Assembly: GCF_000733125.1 (NCBI RefSeq)
Contig: NZ_JPHU01000009.1
Location: forward strand, 1 to 64,000
Reading direction: 5' to 3'
Origin: Parvularcula oceani
Lineage (GTDB): Bacteria; Pseudomonadota; Alphaproteobacteria; Caulobacterales; Parvularculaceae
DNA: 64,000 nt
The notes under the pieces were generated by a model, which was not told the origin of the DNA, searched no databases, and worked only from the letters and a program-made list of their open reading frames with translations. Position numbers and translations under genes: made by a program. This document shows, piece by piece, positions 34,486 through 43,139 of this stretch. Every line of letters starts with the position of its first letter. The stretch's first letter is position 1.

Positions 34486-35418
34486 TCACGCGGCATTGAG
34501 TGGGTGCTTCTCTTCGAGAACGCGCGCCAGCCGTTCTCTCGTGACATGGGTGTAGATCTGGGTCGTCGTGATATCGGCGTGGCCGAGCAGCTGCTGGACC
34601 GCGCGAAGGTCCGCGCCCCCTTCGAGGAGGTGAGTCGCGAAGGCGTGGCGAAGGACATGCGGGGAGACCCGCTCGCGCGCGATGCCTGCGCGGCTCGCCG
34701 CGTCCTTGAGGAGCTGGGCGAAGCGCGCGGCCGTCAGGTGCCCGTCCTTCCCGTTCGAAGCGAAGAGGAAGGGATTGTCCGGCGCCTTGGTGAAGCGCGC
34801 CCGCCCCTCTGCGAGATAGAGCGCGGCCGCCGAGATGGCCTCGTCGGTCAGGGGGACGAGGCGTTCCTTGTCGCCCTTGCCCACCACGCGCAGCCAGGGC
34901 TCGCCGTCGCGCAAGGCGACCCTCGGGAGCGAGACGAGTTCCGAGACCCTGAGGCCCGTCGCGTAGAGGATCGTCATCAGCGCATGAAAGCGCAGAGCGC
35001 CCGGCTCGCCGCCCGCCGCCTCGGCCTCAGAGAGGTCGAGAAGGCGGCCGACCTCTTCGGGCGACAGCGTCTTGGGCAGGGGGCGGCGCGTCTTGGGCGC
35101 CTCGATCGTCAGCGTCGGGTTCTCGCTCGTCGCGCCGTCTTCGAAGGCGAAGGCATAGAACTGGCGCAGGGCCGACAGGCAGAGCGCCGCCGTCGCGGCG
35201 CTGCGGCCGGTGTCGTGGAGATGCGCGAGATAGCCGGCGACATCGTCCCGCCCGGCTTTCGTCAGCGATGTCTTCTTCTTCGAGAGCCAGGCGCCGAAGC
35301 GGCCCACATCGCGGCCGTAATTCCGCACGGTGCGTTCGGAGGCGCCGCGCTCGACCAGCAGCATCTCGCAGAAACTCTCGGCGAGAGCTTCATCGGGGGA
35401 AGGCTTGGTGCGGCTCAC
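34486..35418 (-). CDS. xerD: Site-specific tyrosine recombinase XerD
   Basis: The 310-residue protein has an N-terminal SAM-like core-binding domain ([22 protein letters not shown]) and a catalytic domain. Catalytic residues visible are R in [12 protein letters not shown] in [14 protein letters not shown]-x-x-R in [18 protein letters not shown] in QLLGHADI and the nucleophile Tyr in TTQIYTHV. With XerC it resolves chromosome dimers at dif. It is a core recombinase, not a phage integrase. Its start overlaps the stop of the exported-protein gene (ATGA). Confidence 0.92.
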   Translation of the reverse strand: MSRTKPSPDEALAESFCEMLLVERGASERTVRNYGRDVGRFGAWLSKKKTSLTKAGRDDVAGYLAHLHDTGRSAATAALCLSALRQFYAFAFEDGATSENPTLTIEAPKTRRPLPKTLSPEEVGRLLDLSEAEAAGGEPGALRFHALMTILYATGLRVSELVSLPRVALRDGEPWLRVVGKGDKERLVPLTDEAISAAALYLAEGRARFTKAPDNPFLFASNGKDGHLTAARFAQLLKDAASRAGIARERVSPHVLRHAFATHLLEGGADLRAVQQLLGHADITTTQIYTHVTRERLARVLEEKHPLNAA

Positions 35419-36992
35419 TGCCCCTCCGGCTTGAGGCGGGGCACCGGCTCGCCGGTCTCGGCCTCGGCGGGATCGTCCTGCGTCTCGTCCGTCCCCTGCC
35501 CGACCGCGGCGGCGGCCAGCTCGTCGAAGGACAGGCGGCGGGCAATGCTGTCGGCATGGCCGGACTGGCGCAGCATGACCTCGACCAGGGTCGTGCGGAA
35601 GGCCTCGGTCTCCTCGGTCGCCTCAGTGCCGAGCCCGGTCAGCGCGGCCAGGGCCGCGGCGCCGCTGCTGCCGGAATGCGCGGCGGAAAGAGCAAGCTCC
35701 AGAAGGCCCGCCAGATCGGTGCCCGCCTGCGCGGCCTCGTCCGCGAAGAGGAGGGTCGGCGGCACGGGCTCGACCGTCAGCTGCGCCCGCTCTGCAAGGC
35801 GCTCCGCCGCATCGGGGTCGAGCACGGAATAGAGCCGCAGGAGATCCTCTGGCGGCAGGGGCGTCGTGCTGTCGGTCCCGTCGGCGAGGACCGCCCGCAG
35901 CCAGCGCTGCGCGGCCCCTCCTTGTCCGTTCGCCATGGCGGCGAGGGCGAATTCGCCCGCGAAGGGCGCATAGCCGAGCGTCGGCCGCGTCTCCTCGACG
36001 ATATCCGCGAACAGCGCCGCCCGCGCCCTGTAGGCGTCCCAGCCGCTCGCCGCGCGCAGCGATTCGGCCAGCGCCGTCGCCTGGTCGAGCGAGCCTTGAT
36101 CGCGTTCGATGACCGTCGCGACTTCCTCGGCGAGAGCATTGTTGCCGAGCTGGCTGACCAGAGTCCGCGCCTCCTCGCCTTGCAGGAGGCCCAGAGCGAG
36201 GGCCCGCTCTATGGCATCGGCGCGCAGCGAGGACGTCGCCGCCGCATCGCGCGCGATCGCCGTGACGAGCGCGCCGGGCGCCTCGCCGAGCGCGGCTGGG
36301 GCCACGGGCATCCCGGCCATGCGCGCGGCGGCGTATTGGAAGGCATTGGCGGGCGAGACGGCCGTCTGCGCGCCGCCCCCGGCGAGAAGCGCGGTGAACA
36401 GGCGGTCATCGCCTTCAGTCAGCGCATCCTGATCACGCAGGAGCCCGAGCGTCAGATCGGCAGCGGGTCCTTCGTCGTTCTCCACATAGCAAAGAAAGCG
36501 CAGCTTGAGCCAGAACGGGTCCTGCCGCCCCACGCGCAGATTGGCTCCGCGCGCGCAGGCCTCTGCCATGTCGCCGTCCAGAAGCGCGGCATAGGCGACG
36601 ACTTCGGACAGGGCGGCCTCGGTCCTGAGGCCGGGCGCGATTTCCGCGAGGCCCGCGGCGTCGCGGTAGAAGCCGAGCCGCGCCGCAGCCAGCAGCTTCG
36701 CGCCCGCAAGCGCATTGCCGGCTCCTTCCGGTCCCTCTCCGGGCGAAAGCAGCACCCGGCGCGCCAGATCGAGATAAGCGGGTTCGGCGAAACGGTCCGG
36801 CAGCGCCGCGAGCAGCCCGGCGACCGTATCCGCGTCCGCCCCCTCCCACAGATCGGCCGGCAGGGCGCCGGTGCGGGGCGTCAGGGCGCCGAGGGCGAAG
36901 GCGCTGTCGTCGAGATCCACCGTCTCGATCTGCGCGGCGGCGCTGCCGAGCGACAACGCGGCCGTCGCCGCGAGCGTTGCGAGTGATTTCAT
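35415..36992 (-). CDS. Exported protein of unknown function
   Basis: The 525-residue protein starts with a signal peptide (MKSLATLAATAALSLGSAAAQ). The rest is almost entirely Ala/Leu/Glu-rich, apparently helical, with Asp/Pro-containing turns that suggest a helical-repeat fold. No catalytic motif or membrane helix is seen. Two Cys (AEACARGANL and RFLCYVEND) could form a disulphide. The C-terminus is polar ([14 protein letters not shown]). It is coupled by ATGA to a preceding small membrane protein gene and by ATGA to xerD downstream. I do not recognise the family; a periplasmic scaffold is only a guess. Confidence 0.7.
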   Translation of the reverse strand: MKSLATLAATAALSLGSAAAQIETVDLDDSAFALGALTPRTGALPADLWEGADADTVAGLLAALPDRFAEPAYLDLARRVLLSPGEGPEGAGNALAGAKLLAAARLGFYRDAAGLAEIAPGLRTEAALSEVVAYAALLDGDMAEACARGANLRVGRQDPFWLKLRFLCYVENDEGPAADLTLGLLRDQDALTEGDDRLFTALLAGGGAQTAVSPANAFQYAAARMAGMPVAPAALGEAPGALVTAIARDAAATSSLRADAIERALALGLLQGEEARTLVSQLGNNALAEEVATVIERDQGSLDQATALAESLRAASGWDAYRARAALFADIVEETRPTLGYAPFAGEFALAAMANGQGGAAQRWLRAVLADGTDSTTPLPPEDLLRLYSVLDPDAAERLAERAQLTVEPVPPTLLFADEAAQAGTDLAGLLELALSAAHSGSSGAAALAALTGLGTEATEETEAFRTTLVEVMLRQSGHADSIARRLSFDELAAAAVGQGTDETQDDPAEAETGEPVPRLKPEGQ

Positions 36993-37231
36993 GGACTGAC
37001 CTCCCGAGCCTGCAGCTCGACCTCCTGCTCGATCACGCGTTGGCTCGGCTGCCGGCGATCCCCCAGAACGTAGAGCATGACGAGGGTCAGAACGAGCAGC
37101 ACGAGGAGGAACAAGAAGAACCGCAAATGACGCCTCTTTCCAGCCCGGCTGCGGGCTTCGCCTACCGCGCCAGGGTTAACGTTCCGATAGCGGCGGCCCG
37201 GTCCGCCGTCACTCCGTGGTTTCCACCGCAC
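36989..37231 (-). CDS. Small single-pass membrane protein coupled to the exported protein
   Basis: The frame is open for 80 codons, but translation may begin later, for example at a TTG near 37125 preceded by AGAGG. In that case the protein is about 45 residues. One hydrophobic helix (FFLFLLVLLVLTLVMLYVLG) is preceded by basic residues (AGKRRHLR) and followed by a charged tail with RVIEQEVEL. Its stop overlaps the start of the exported-protein gene (ATGA), good evidence that the frame is translated. With the full frame the 5' end overlaps the end of ntrX by 23 bp. Function is unknown. Confidence 0.5.
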   Translation of the reverse strand: MRWKPRSDGGPGRRYRNVNPGAVGEARSRAGKRRHLRFFLFLLVLLVLTLVMLYVLGDRRQPSQRVIEQEVELQAREVSP

Positions 37232-38597
37232 GCGCGCCGGTCTGCACGCCCAAGGCCTTGAGCTTGCGGTGCAGCGCTGACCGCTCCATGCCGATGAAGG
37301 CCGCGGTGCGCGAGATGTTCCCGCCGAAGCGGCCGATCTGCGCGACGAGATATTCCCGCTCGAAGCGCTCCCGCGCCTCGCGCAGCGGCAGGGCGATCAC
37401 CTGTTCGAGGCTCTCCCCGGTGGGCAGGGCCGGTCCCGAGCCCATCACCTCTTCGGGCAGCTGCTCGACGCCGATCGAGCTTCCGTCGCGTCCGGCCAGG
37501 ATCAGCGTCCGCTCCAGCACGTTGCGCAGCTGGCGGACATTTCCCGGCCAGCCATAGGTCTGCAGCGCCGCGATCGCCTCGTCGGTCAGGCGCCGCCTTT
37601 TCATGCCGCTCGCCGAGAGGGAGGCGAGGAAGTGCTCGGCCAAAGCGGGCACGTCCTCCCGCCGCGAAGACAGGGACGGGGTCGTCATCTTCACCACGGC
37701 GAGGCGGTGATAGAGGTCCTTGCGGAACCGCCCCTCCTCCGAGGCGACGAGAAGGTCCTCCGAAGTGGTCGAGACGACGCGCACGTCGACCTCGACCGGC
37801 TGCGTGCCGCCGAGGCGGCGAAAGCGCTGGTCGACCAGCACGCGCAGGATCTTGCTCTGCGTCTCGGGAGGCATGTCTCCGACCTCGTCGAAGAGCAGCG
37901 TGCCGCCATGGGCCTGCTCCATCAGCCCGATGGTGCGCGGATGGCCGTCCTCGCCCTCCACGCCGAACAGCGCCTCCTCCATGCGGTCGGGCTCGATCGA
38001 GGCGGCGGAGACGATGACGAAGGGCCGGTGCGCCCGCCGCGACTGCGCGTGAAGGCTGCGCGCCACCATCTCCTTGCCGGATCCGACGGGCCCGTCGATC
38101 ATCACCCGGCTGCGCGCATCGGCGACCCGGTCGATCATGCCGCGAAGCTGCACCATGGCATGCGAGTTTCCGATCAGCGCGATATCCGCCGAGCGCGTCT
38201 TGAGGACGGAGTTCTCCCGCCGCAGCTCCGCCGTCTCGAGGGCCCGCTCCGCCGTCACCAGCAGCTTGTCCGCGCTCAGCGGCTTTTCGATGAAGTCGTA
38301 GGCGCCCTTCCGGATCGCGGCGATGGCGGTTTCGACATTGCCGTGGCCGGAAATGATCAGGACCGGCAGGTCGGGATGCAGCGTCTTCAGCTCGTCGAGG
38401 ATCTCCAGCCCGTCGAGCTTTGAGCCCTGCAACCAGATATCGAGCACCACCAGCGCCGGCAGCCGGTCGCGCACGGCTGCGAAGACCGCGTCCGAATTGG
38501 CCGCCGTGCGCGGCGCATAGCCTTCATCCTCGAGAATGCCGGCGATCAGCTCCCGGATGTCTTCCTCGTCGTCCACGACGAGCACGTCGATAGGCAT
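37209..38597 (-). CDS. ntrX: NtrX-type sigma-54-family response regulator
   Basis: The 462-residue protein has a receiver domain (VLVVDDEEDIRE, phospho-acceptor Asp in LVVLDIWLQGS, Lys in DFIEKPLS). An AAA+ domain follows (P-loop DGPVGSGKEMVARSLH, Walker B GGTLLFDEVGDMP), then a Fis-type helix-turn-helix (FGGNISRTAAFIGMERSALHRKLKAL). The GAFTGA loop needed to contact sigma-54 is missing: the segment reads ALFGVEGEDGHPRTIGLMEQ. This fits other alphaproteobacterial NtrX proteins, which probably regulate in another way. The kinase gene ntrY ends 3 bp upstream. Confidence 0.93.
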   Translation of the reverse strand: MPIDVLVVDDEEDIRELIAGILEDEGYAPRTAANSDAVFAAVRDRLPALVVLDIWLQGSKLDGLEILDELKTLHPDLPVLIISGHGNVETAIAAIRKGAYDFIEKPLSADKLLVTAERALETAELRRENSVLKTRSADIALIGNSHAMVQLRGMIDRVADARSRVMIDGPVGSGKEMVARSLHAQSRRAHRPFVIVSAASIEPDRMEEALFGVEGEDGHPRTIGLMEQAHGGTLLFDEVGDMPPETQSKILRVLVDQRFRRLGGTQPVEVDVRVVSTTSEDLLVASEEGRFRKDLYHRLAVVKMTTPSLSSRREDVPALAEHFLASLSASGMKRRRLTDEAIAALQTYGWPGNVRQLRNVLERTLILAGRDGSSIGVEQLPEEVMGSGPALPTGESLEQVIALPLREARERFEREYLVAQIGRFGGNISRTAAFIGMERSALHRKLKALGVQTGARAVETTE

Positions 38598-38600
38598 GGG

Positions 38601-40847
38601 TCAGGCACCCTCCCGTTCTTTTCGCGGCGCGTCCTCGGCGCCATCGCTTCCGTCGTTTTCGGTCGTATCGAGCGCGGGCAGGACGATGATCGCGGCCGCG
38701 CCGCCGCCTGCGGCATCGCCGAGCGAGAAGCGGCCGCCATGGTCCTCGACCGCCTTGCGCACGATGGCGAGGCCGAGGCCCGTCCCCTTGGCCCGCGTCG
38801 TCATATAGGGCTCGGTCAGCCTGTGCCGCTGCTCGCGCGGCAGGCCGGGGCCGTTATCCTCGATCGCGATGACCGCTTCGCCCCCCTCACGCCGCACGGT
38901 CAGCGTGATGCGCGGCTTCCCCTGGGCCCCCTGCTCGGTCACCGCCTCCGCCGCGTTCTTGACGAGATTGCCGACGGCCTGACCCAGAAGCCGCCCGTCG
39001 CACAGCGCGCGGACCGGCTCCTCTCCGAGCCGCGTCTCGAAGCGCACATTCGGGAAGGCCACGGTCAGCGGGAAGGCCGCCTCGCGCACCACCTCGCGCA
39101 GGTCTTCCTCGTCCATGATCGGCGCGGGCATCCGGGCGAAGGAGGAGAACTCGTTCACCATGCGGCCGATATCGCCGACATGGCGGACGATGGTGTCGGT
39201 GCAGCGGTCGAAGACCTCGCGGTCCTCCTCGGGGATCTGGCGTCCGTAGCGGCGGCGCAGCCTTTCGGCGGAGAGCTGGATCGGGGTCAGCGGGTTCTTG
39301 ATCTCGTGCGCGATCCGCCGCGCGACATCGCCCCATGCGGCATTGCGCTGCGCCGAGACCAGCTCGGTGATGTCGTCGAGCAGCACGATGCTTCCCGACC
39401 CGTTCGGCTCTTCGGGCACGATGCGGACATTGAGGATGCGGGTGCCCCGCTTGCGCTCGACCTCGATCTGATCGCGGAGTTCGCCATCGACCGCGCCGCG
39501 CGCACGCTGCAGGAGCGGCGCGAGCTCGGGCGCGACGCTGCCGAGCTCCGCACCGGCCAAGCGTCGCCGGTCATGGCCGAGGATCACCGCCGCCGAGGGG
39601 TTGGCGAAGACCAGCCGCCCGTCCTCGCCGACGTTCAGAACGCCTGCGGGCACGCCCGACAGCACGGTCTCGATGAAGCGGCGGCGCGAATCCGCCCGGT
39701 CATTCGCCGCAATGAGGTCGTCGCGCTGGGCAGAGAGCTGCTCGGTCATGTCGTTGAAGGCGCGGCCCAGATCGCCGAGTTCGTCGTCGCGCGGCCGCAC
39801 CTCCACCCGCGAGGTCAGGTCGCCTTCCGAGACGAGGCCCGCCGCCGTCGCCAGCCTGCGCACGGGATCGACGATGTTCCCCGCCACCAGGAGGCCGATC
39901 AGCACCGCCGCGAGCAGCAGGATGACCAGCAGGAGGCCGTAGCCGATCGCGAAGGTCACGGTGAGGTCGGACAGGCGCTCGCGCACCGTCGCCGTCTCGT
40001 CGCGGTAATCCCGCACGGCGATCAGCTGGCGGCTGAGGGCGGGCACTTCGGGCCGGTAGGCGATCAGCGTTCCGCCGCCCGCCGATTCCACGCGCAGCGC
40101 GGCGTAATAGGTGTCGAGCGTCGCCGGATCGAGCACGTTGAAGCGGTAGTCGTTCACCTGATCGAGCTGCGCCAGCACGTCGGCGGGCGGCAGGGCGAAG
40201 ACCTCCTCGGGCACTTGGCTGACCGCGGCCACGACCCGGCCGTCACCGTCAAGAAGCGTAAGCCCCGCGAATTCGCGCAGGACGGCCTGCCCCAGGAGAT
40301 AGCTGCGGAAACCGATAGGCGCCGCTTCGGGTCCCGCCCCTGCGCGCTCGAGCGCCGCCAGATCGGTCGCGAGCTGGATCAGCTTCAGGCCGGTCCGCCG
40401 CGATTCGGCGTCGAAATATCCGTTGGCGAGGTCGCGGGCGACGAGGTTGGACTCCTCGACCCGCTCGAGGAAATAGTTCTGCGAGAAGGCCTGGAGCACG
40501 GCCCCTGACAGCACGAAGGCCACGACGGCGGGGATGACGGTCACGAGCGACAGGACCCCGACCAGCCGCCCATGCAGCTTGGCGCCGCGCAGGCCCATCT
40601 TGCTCGACCGGTAGAGGTCGAGGAGCCGTCCGGCCACCAGCGACGCCAGAATGCCGGCCACGATGGTGAACAGGGCGAAGACCACCGGCACGAAGCGCGG
40701 CGCATCCTCGGTCAGGTGCGTCAGGACATAGGCGGTCGTGAAGAAGACGATGCTGGCCAGAGCCGCCAGAGCCAGCAGCACCGCGCGCCCGGACCGGACC
40801 GAGGCCGGTCGAGCCGCTCCCCCGCCGGGAGTTCTCCGCCTGAGCAA
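38601..40847 (-). CDS. ntrY: NtrY-type membrane sensor histidine kinase
   Basis: The 748-residue kinase has N-terminal membrane helices (about residues 25-110, including VLLALAALASIVFFTTAYVL), a periplasmic segment, and another helix near 290-315 (VTFAIGYGLLLVILLLAAVLIGLLVAG). A HAMP domain follows (NIVDPVRRLATAAGLVSEGDLTSRVEV), then PAS, HisKA with H in ARRIAHEIKNPLTPIQLSAERL and HATPase (NLVKNAAEAV, IEDNGPGLP, GTGLGLAIV). It phosphorylates NtrX; in relatives the pair responds to nitrogen or redox state and envelope status. A polar C-terminus follows (TTENDGSDGAEDAPRK). It is coupled directly to ntrX. Confidence 0.93.
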   Translation of the reverse strand: MLRRRTPGGGAARPASVRSGRAVLLALAALASIVFFTTAYVLTHLTEDAPRFVPVVFALFTIVAGILASLVAGRLLDLYRSSKMGLRGAKLHGRLVGVLSLVTVIPAVVAFVLSGAVLQAFSQNYFLERVEESNLVARDLANGYFDAESRRTGLKLIQLATDLAALERAGAGPEAAPIGFRSYLLGQAVLREFAGLTLLDGDGRVVAAVSQVPEEVFALPPADVLAQLDQVNDYRFNVLDPATLDTYYAALRVESAGGGTLIAYRPEVPALSRQLIAVRDYRDETATVRERLSDLTVTFAIGYGLLLVILLLAAVLIGLLVAGNIVDPVRRLATAAGLVSEGDLTSRVEVRPRDDELGDLGRAFNDMTEQLSAQRDDLIAANDRADSRRRFIETVLSGVPAGVLNVGEDGRLVFANPSAAVILGHDRRRLAGAELGSVAPELAPLLQRARGAVDGELRDQIEVERKRGTRILNVRIVPEEPNGSGSIVLLDDITELVSAQRNAAWGDVARRIAHEIKNPLTPIQLSAERLRRRYGRQIPEEDREVFDRCTDTIVRHVGDIGRMVNEFSSFARMPAPIMDEEDLREVVREAAFPLTVAFPNVRFETRLGEEPVRALCDGRLLGQAVGNLVKNAAEAVTEQGAQGKPRITLTVRREGGEAVIAIEDNGPGLPREQRHRLTEPYMTTRAKGTGLGLAIVRKAVEDHGGRFSLGDAAGGGAAAIIVLPALDTTENDGSDGAEDAPRKEREGA

Positions 40848-40933
40848 TGCCGCGCTCCTTCCAGAAGGACGGCACGCTGCCCCACCTGTGGCAGGAAATC
40901 AACATTCCGTTGCGCAAGAAACACGATCCGGGT

Positions 40934-41968
40934 TCAGGCCGCCGCCCGCGCCTCCTCCTCGCGCAGAAGCGCCGCTTCCAGTCCCGCGGCCACCCGCTCG
41001 GCATCCGCCTCCCGGCAGAGGCGGCTGGCGATGGCGCGCCCGGTTTGCGGATCGTCTGCATAGGCCGCGCGCAGATAGGCAGCGACATGCTTGCGGGCGG
41101 TCCTGAGGCCGAGCAGGCGCCCCTTTTCGGGTCCCTGCCGGTGGCCCGCCTCGTAATGTCCGACCGCTTCCCGGTAATGCGCGACGGCGATTCGCGCCTG
41201 CACCTCGCGGGTCGGCGCGACAGCCTCTCCGCCCGTCTCGAGCGCCTTCGCCACGGCGCCGAGAAGCCAGGGCTGGCCCTCCGCCGCGCGTCCGATCATC
41301 ACGCCGTCCGCGCCGGAGCGGCGCAGCGCCTCGCGCGCATCCGCGGCGCCATGGATATCGCCATTGACGACGAGCGGGATCGAAACCGCGTCCTTCACGG
41401 CCCGCACCGCATCCCAGTCCGCCTCGCCCTTGTAGAACTGGCAGCGCGTGCGGCCGTGGACGGTGACGAGCCGAACGCCCGCCGCCTCGGCCCTGCGCGC
41501 AAGCTCCGGCGCGTTCAGGCTGTCATGGTCCCAGCCGAGCCGCATCTTGAGGGTGACGGGGATGGAGACCGCTCCCACCGTCGCCTCGATCAGGGTCAGC
41601 GCATGGTCGAGGTCCCGCATCAGGGCGGAGCCCGAAAGCTGGCCCGTCACCTGCCGCGCCGGGCAGCCCATATTGATGTCGACGATCTCGGCGCCCCGCG
41701 CCTCCGCGATCCGCGCCCCCTCCGCCATCCAATGGGCCTCGCGTCCGGCGATCTGCACGACGCGCGGCCCCGGCACGTCCTCGTCCAGCGCCGCGCGAAG
41801 GACCACGTCCGGCCGCGCCCGCGCCAGCTCTTCGGAGGCCACCATTTCGGACACTACCATGCCCGCCCCGCCCTGCGCGACAGCGCGGCGGAAGGGCAGG
41901 TCGCTGATCCCGGACATGGGCGCGAGGATGACCGGGTTGGTCAGCGTATGGGGGCCGATTGCGATCAT
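40934..41968 (-). CDS. dusB: tRNA-dihydrouridine synthase B
   Basis: The start MIAIGPHTLTNPVILAPMSGISDLPFRR is the normal DusB N-terminus; the frame stays open upstream without homology. The 344-residue FMN barrel has the catalytic Cys in VDINMGCPARQV, KMRLGWD, TVHGRTRCQFYKG, VVNGDIHG and DGVMIGRAAEGQPWLL. It reduces specific uridines in tRNA with NADPH. Known from other genomes, dusB (nifR3) precedes ntrBC and ntrYX. Here ntrY follows after 86 bp and ntrBC are missing. Confidence 0.94.
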   Translation of the reverse strand: MIAIGPHTLTNPVILAPMSGISDLPFRRAVAQGGAGMVVSEMVASEELARARPDVVLRAALDEDVPGPRVVQIAGREAHWMAEGARIAEARGAEIVDINMGCPARQVTGQLSGSALMRDLDHALTLIEATVGAVSIPVTLKMRLGWDHDSLNAPELARRAEAAGVRLVTVHGRTRCQFYKGEADWDAVRAVKDAVSIPLVVNGDIHGAADAREALRRSGADGVMIGRAAEGQPWLLGAVAKALETGGEAVAPTREVQARIAVAHYREAVGHYEAGHRQGPEKGRLLGLRTARKHVAAYLRAAYADDPQTGRAIASRLCREADAERVAAGLEAALLREEEARAAA

Positions 41969-41994
41969 GGGGACGGCGTCTAAACCAATCGGCG

Positions 41995-42408
41995 TCAATT
42001 CTGGAACATCGTCCTTTGAACCATGATCGCGAAATAGGCGATCGTGGTCACCGTCGTGCCTGAACAGACGGTGCGGCTGATGCCGTCCATCTGGGACCAT
42101 CGCAGCGTCGGCACTTCGAGCTTGCGCCGCAGCTTGGCTGTGCGCGCCAGATCCCCAAGGGCCAGAAGCAGAACCGCGAAGAACGCATAGAACACCCATG
42201 GCGGCGCTTCGAATTTCGGGGGGAGGATGGCGCCGATGGCAATCCCGATGCCGACGCATACCAGCGCCTGTACCGTTTGGCGGCGCCGGTCTTCGGGAGA
42301 GCCCGCCCGCCTGTTCCCATAGACCGGGTTCTCGTACTCCGCCCGCATGCGAGCCGTCATACCCGGCCGGAACGCACCGTTTTCTCCAAACCGTTCTTCC
42401 CGCTTCAA
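41995..42408 (-). CDS. Small membrane protein, probable TTG start
   Basis: I favour a TTG start that overlaps the cupin stop (TTGA) with GGAGGAG 8 nt upstream, giving 137 residues. An ATG at 42360 (MTARMRAEYENP) would give 121 residues but has no ribosome site. Two membrane helices are visible (VQALVCVGIGIAIGAILPP and PPWVFYAFFAVLLLALGDLA), then a hydrophilic stretch and a possible third short helix at the end (TTVTTIAYFAIMVQ). I do not know the family. It is read on the same strand as the cupin and dusB genes. Confidence 0.5.
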   Translation of the reverse strand: MKREERFGENGAFRPGMTARMRAEYENPVYGNRRAGSPEDRRRQTVQALVCVGIGIAIGAILPPKFEAPPWVFYAFFAVLLLALGDLARTAKLRRKLEVPTLRWSQMDGISRTVCSGTTVTTIAYFAIMVQRTMFQN

Positions 42409-42779
42409 CCCCGCTGCTCCTCCAGGCTCCGCGTCCGCTCGGTGACCTCCTCGCCCGTATGGGCCGTGGTCATGGGCTCGACGAGGGCGACGAGGCACTC
42501 CTCTTCGGCGACCGGGTTGTGGCGCACGCCCGCCGGGACGACGTGGAGGTCGCCCTCCCGCAGCGTCACGGCGGGGCGGTCTTCGTATTCGATCCGCAGG
42601 GTGCCTTTGAGGACGAGGAAGGCTTCGTCCTCTCCCGCATGGTCGTGCCAGACGAACTCGCCGTGCAGGCGCGCGACCTTGATCGCCGTGCCGTTCACCT
42701 CGCCGACAATGCGGGGCGACCAGGTTTCCGGGCGGTCGGCGGCGATGGCCGCCAGGTTCAGGACGCTGTTCTCGGGCAT
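42405..42779 (-). CDS. Cupin-domain protein
   Basis: The start MPENSVLNLAAI has GGGAG 4 nt upstream. The protein of about 124 residues has cupin motif 1 (VWHDHAGEDEAFLVLKGTLRIEYED, with HxH and Glu metal ligands) and motif 2 (GDLHVVPAGVRHNPVAEEE, with a His). It matches small single-domain cupins often annotated as mannose-6-phosphate-isomerase-like or ectoine-synthase-like. The substrate is unknown. It is divergent from the ArsR-family regulator gene, with a 63-bp region between. Confidence 0.8.
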   Translation of the reverse strand: MPENSVLNLAAIAADRPETWSPRIVGEVNGTAIKVARLHGEFVWHDHAGEDEAFLVLKGTLRIEYEDRPAVTLREGDLHVVPAGVRHNPVAEEECLVALVEPMTTAHTGEEVTERTRSLEEQRG

Positions 42780-42807
42780 GGCGCTCCCTAGCACGCCGCA
42801 GTGGGAG

Positions 42808-42845
42808 TTGACACAGTTCGACGATTAGCGAACTATCGAATTGTG
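42808..42845 (+). promoter_or_regulatory. Promoter of the ArsR-family gene, possibly leaderless
   Basis: TTGACA (42808-42813), a 17-bp spacer and AACTAT (42831-42836) place the transcription start at about 42843, the first base of the GTG codon. The inverted repeat AGTTCG...CGAACT lies within the spacer and -10, a good candidate operator for the ArsR-type repressor. No ribosome site precedes the GTG. Confidence 0.5.
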
Positions 42846-43139
42846 AGCACCGTTCTGAAAGCCCTTTCCGACCCGACGCGCCGCGAGGTCCTCGAACTCC
42901 TCAAGCGCGGACCGATGTCCGCGGGCGAGCTGTCCGAGCATTTCGCGGTGTCCAAGCCGACCATGTCGGCGCATTTCGCGGTCCTGAAGGAAGCGGACCT
43001 CGTTCACGCGGAGAAGTCCGGCCGCAGAGTCATCTACCACCTCAAACTGTCCGTTCTCGAAGAGGCGCTTCTCGCTCTGGCGGGTCAGTTCGGGATTTCG
43101 CTTTCGGCCCCTACCCGTCCCAAAGGAGAGACGTCATGA
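42843..43139 (+). CDS. ArsR-family (SdpR-like) autorepressor
   Basis: I use the GTG start (VSTVLKALSDPTRREVLELLKRG), as ArsR-type proteins begin just before this helix; 98 residues result. The winged helix reads MSAGELSEHFAVSKPTMSAHFAVLKEADLVHAEKSGRRVIYHL. No CxC metal motif is present, so it is not a metal sensor but resembles SdpR, which represses its own operon with the membrane protein SdpI. The following membrane-protein gene overlaps it by 4 bp, like the sdpRI arrangement. An inverted repeat overlaps the promoter. Confidence 0.87.
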   Translation: MSTVLKALSDPTRREVLELLKRGPMSAGELSEHFAVSKPTMSAHFAVLKEADLVHAEKSGRRVIYHLKLSVLEEALLALAGQFGISLSAPTRPKGETS

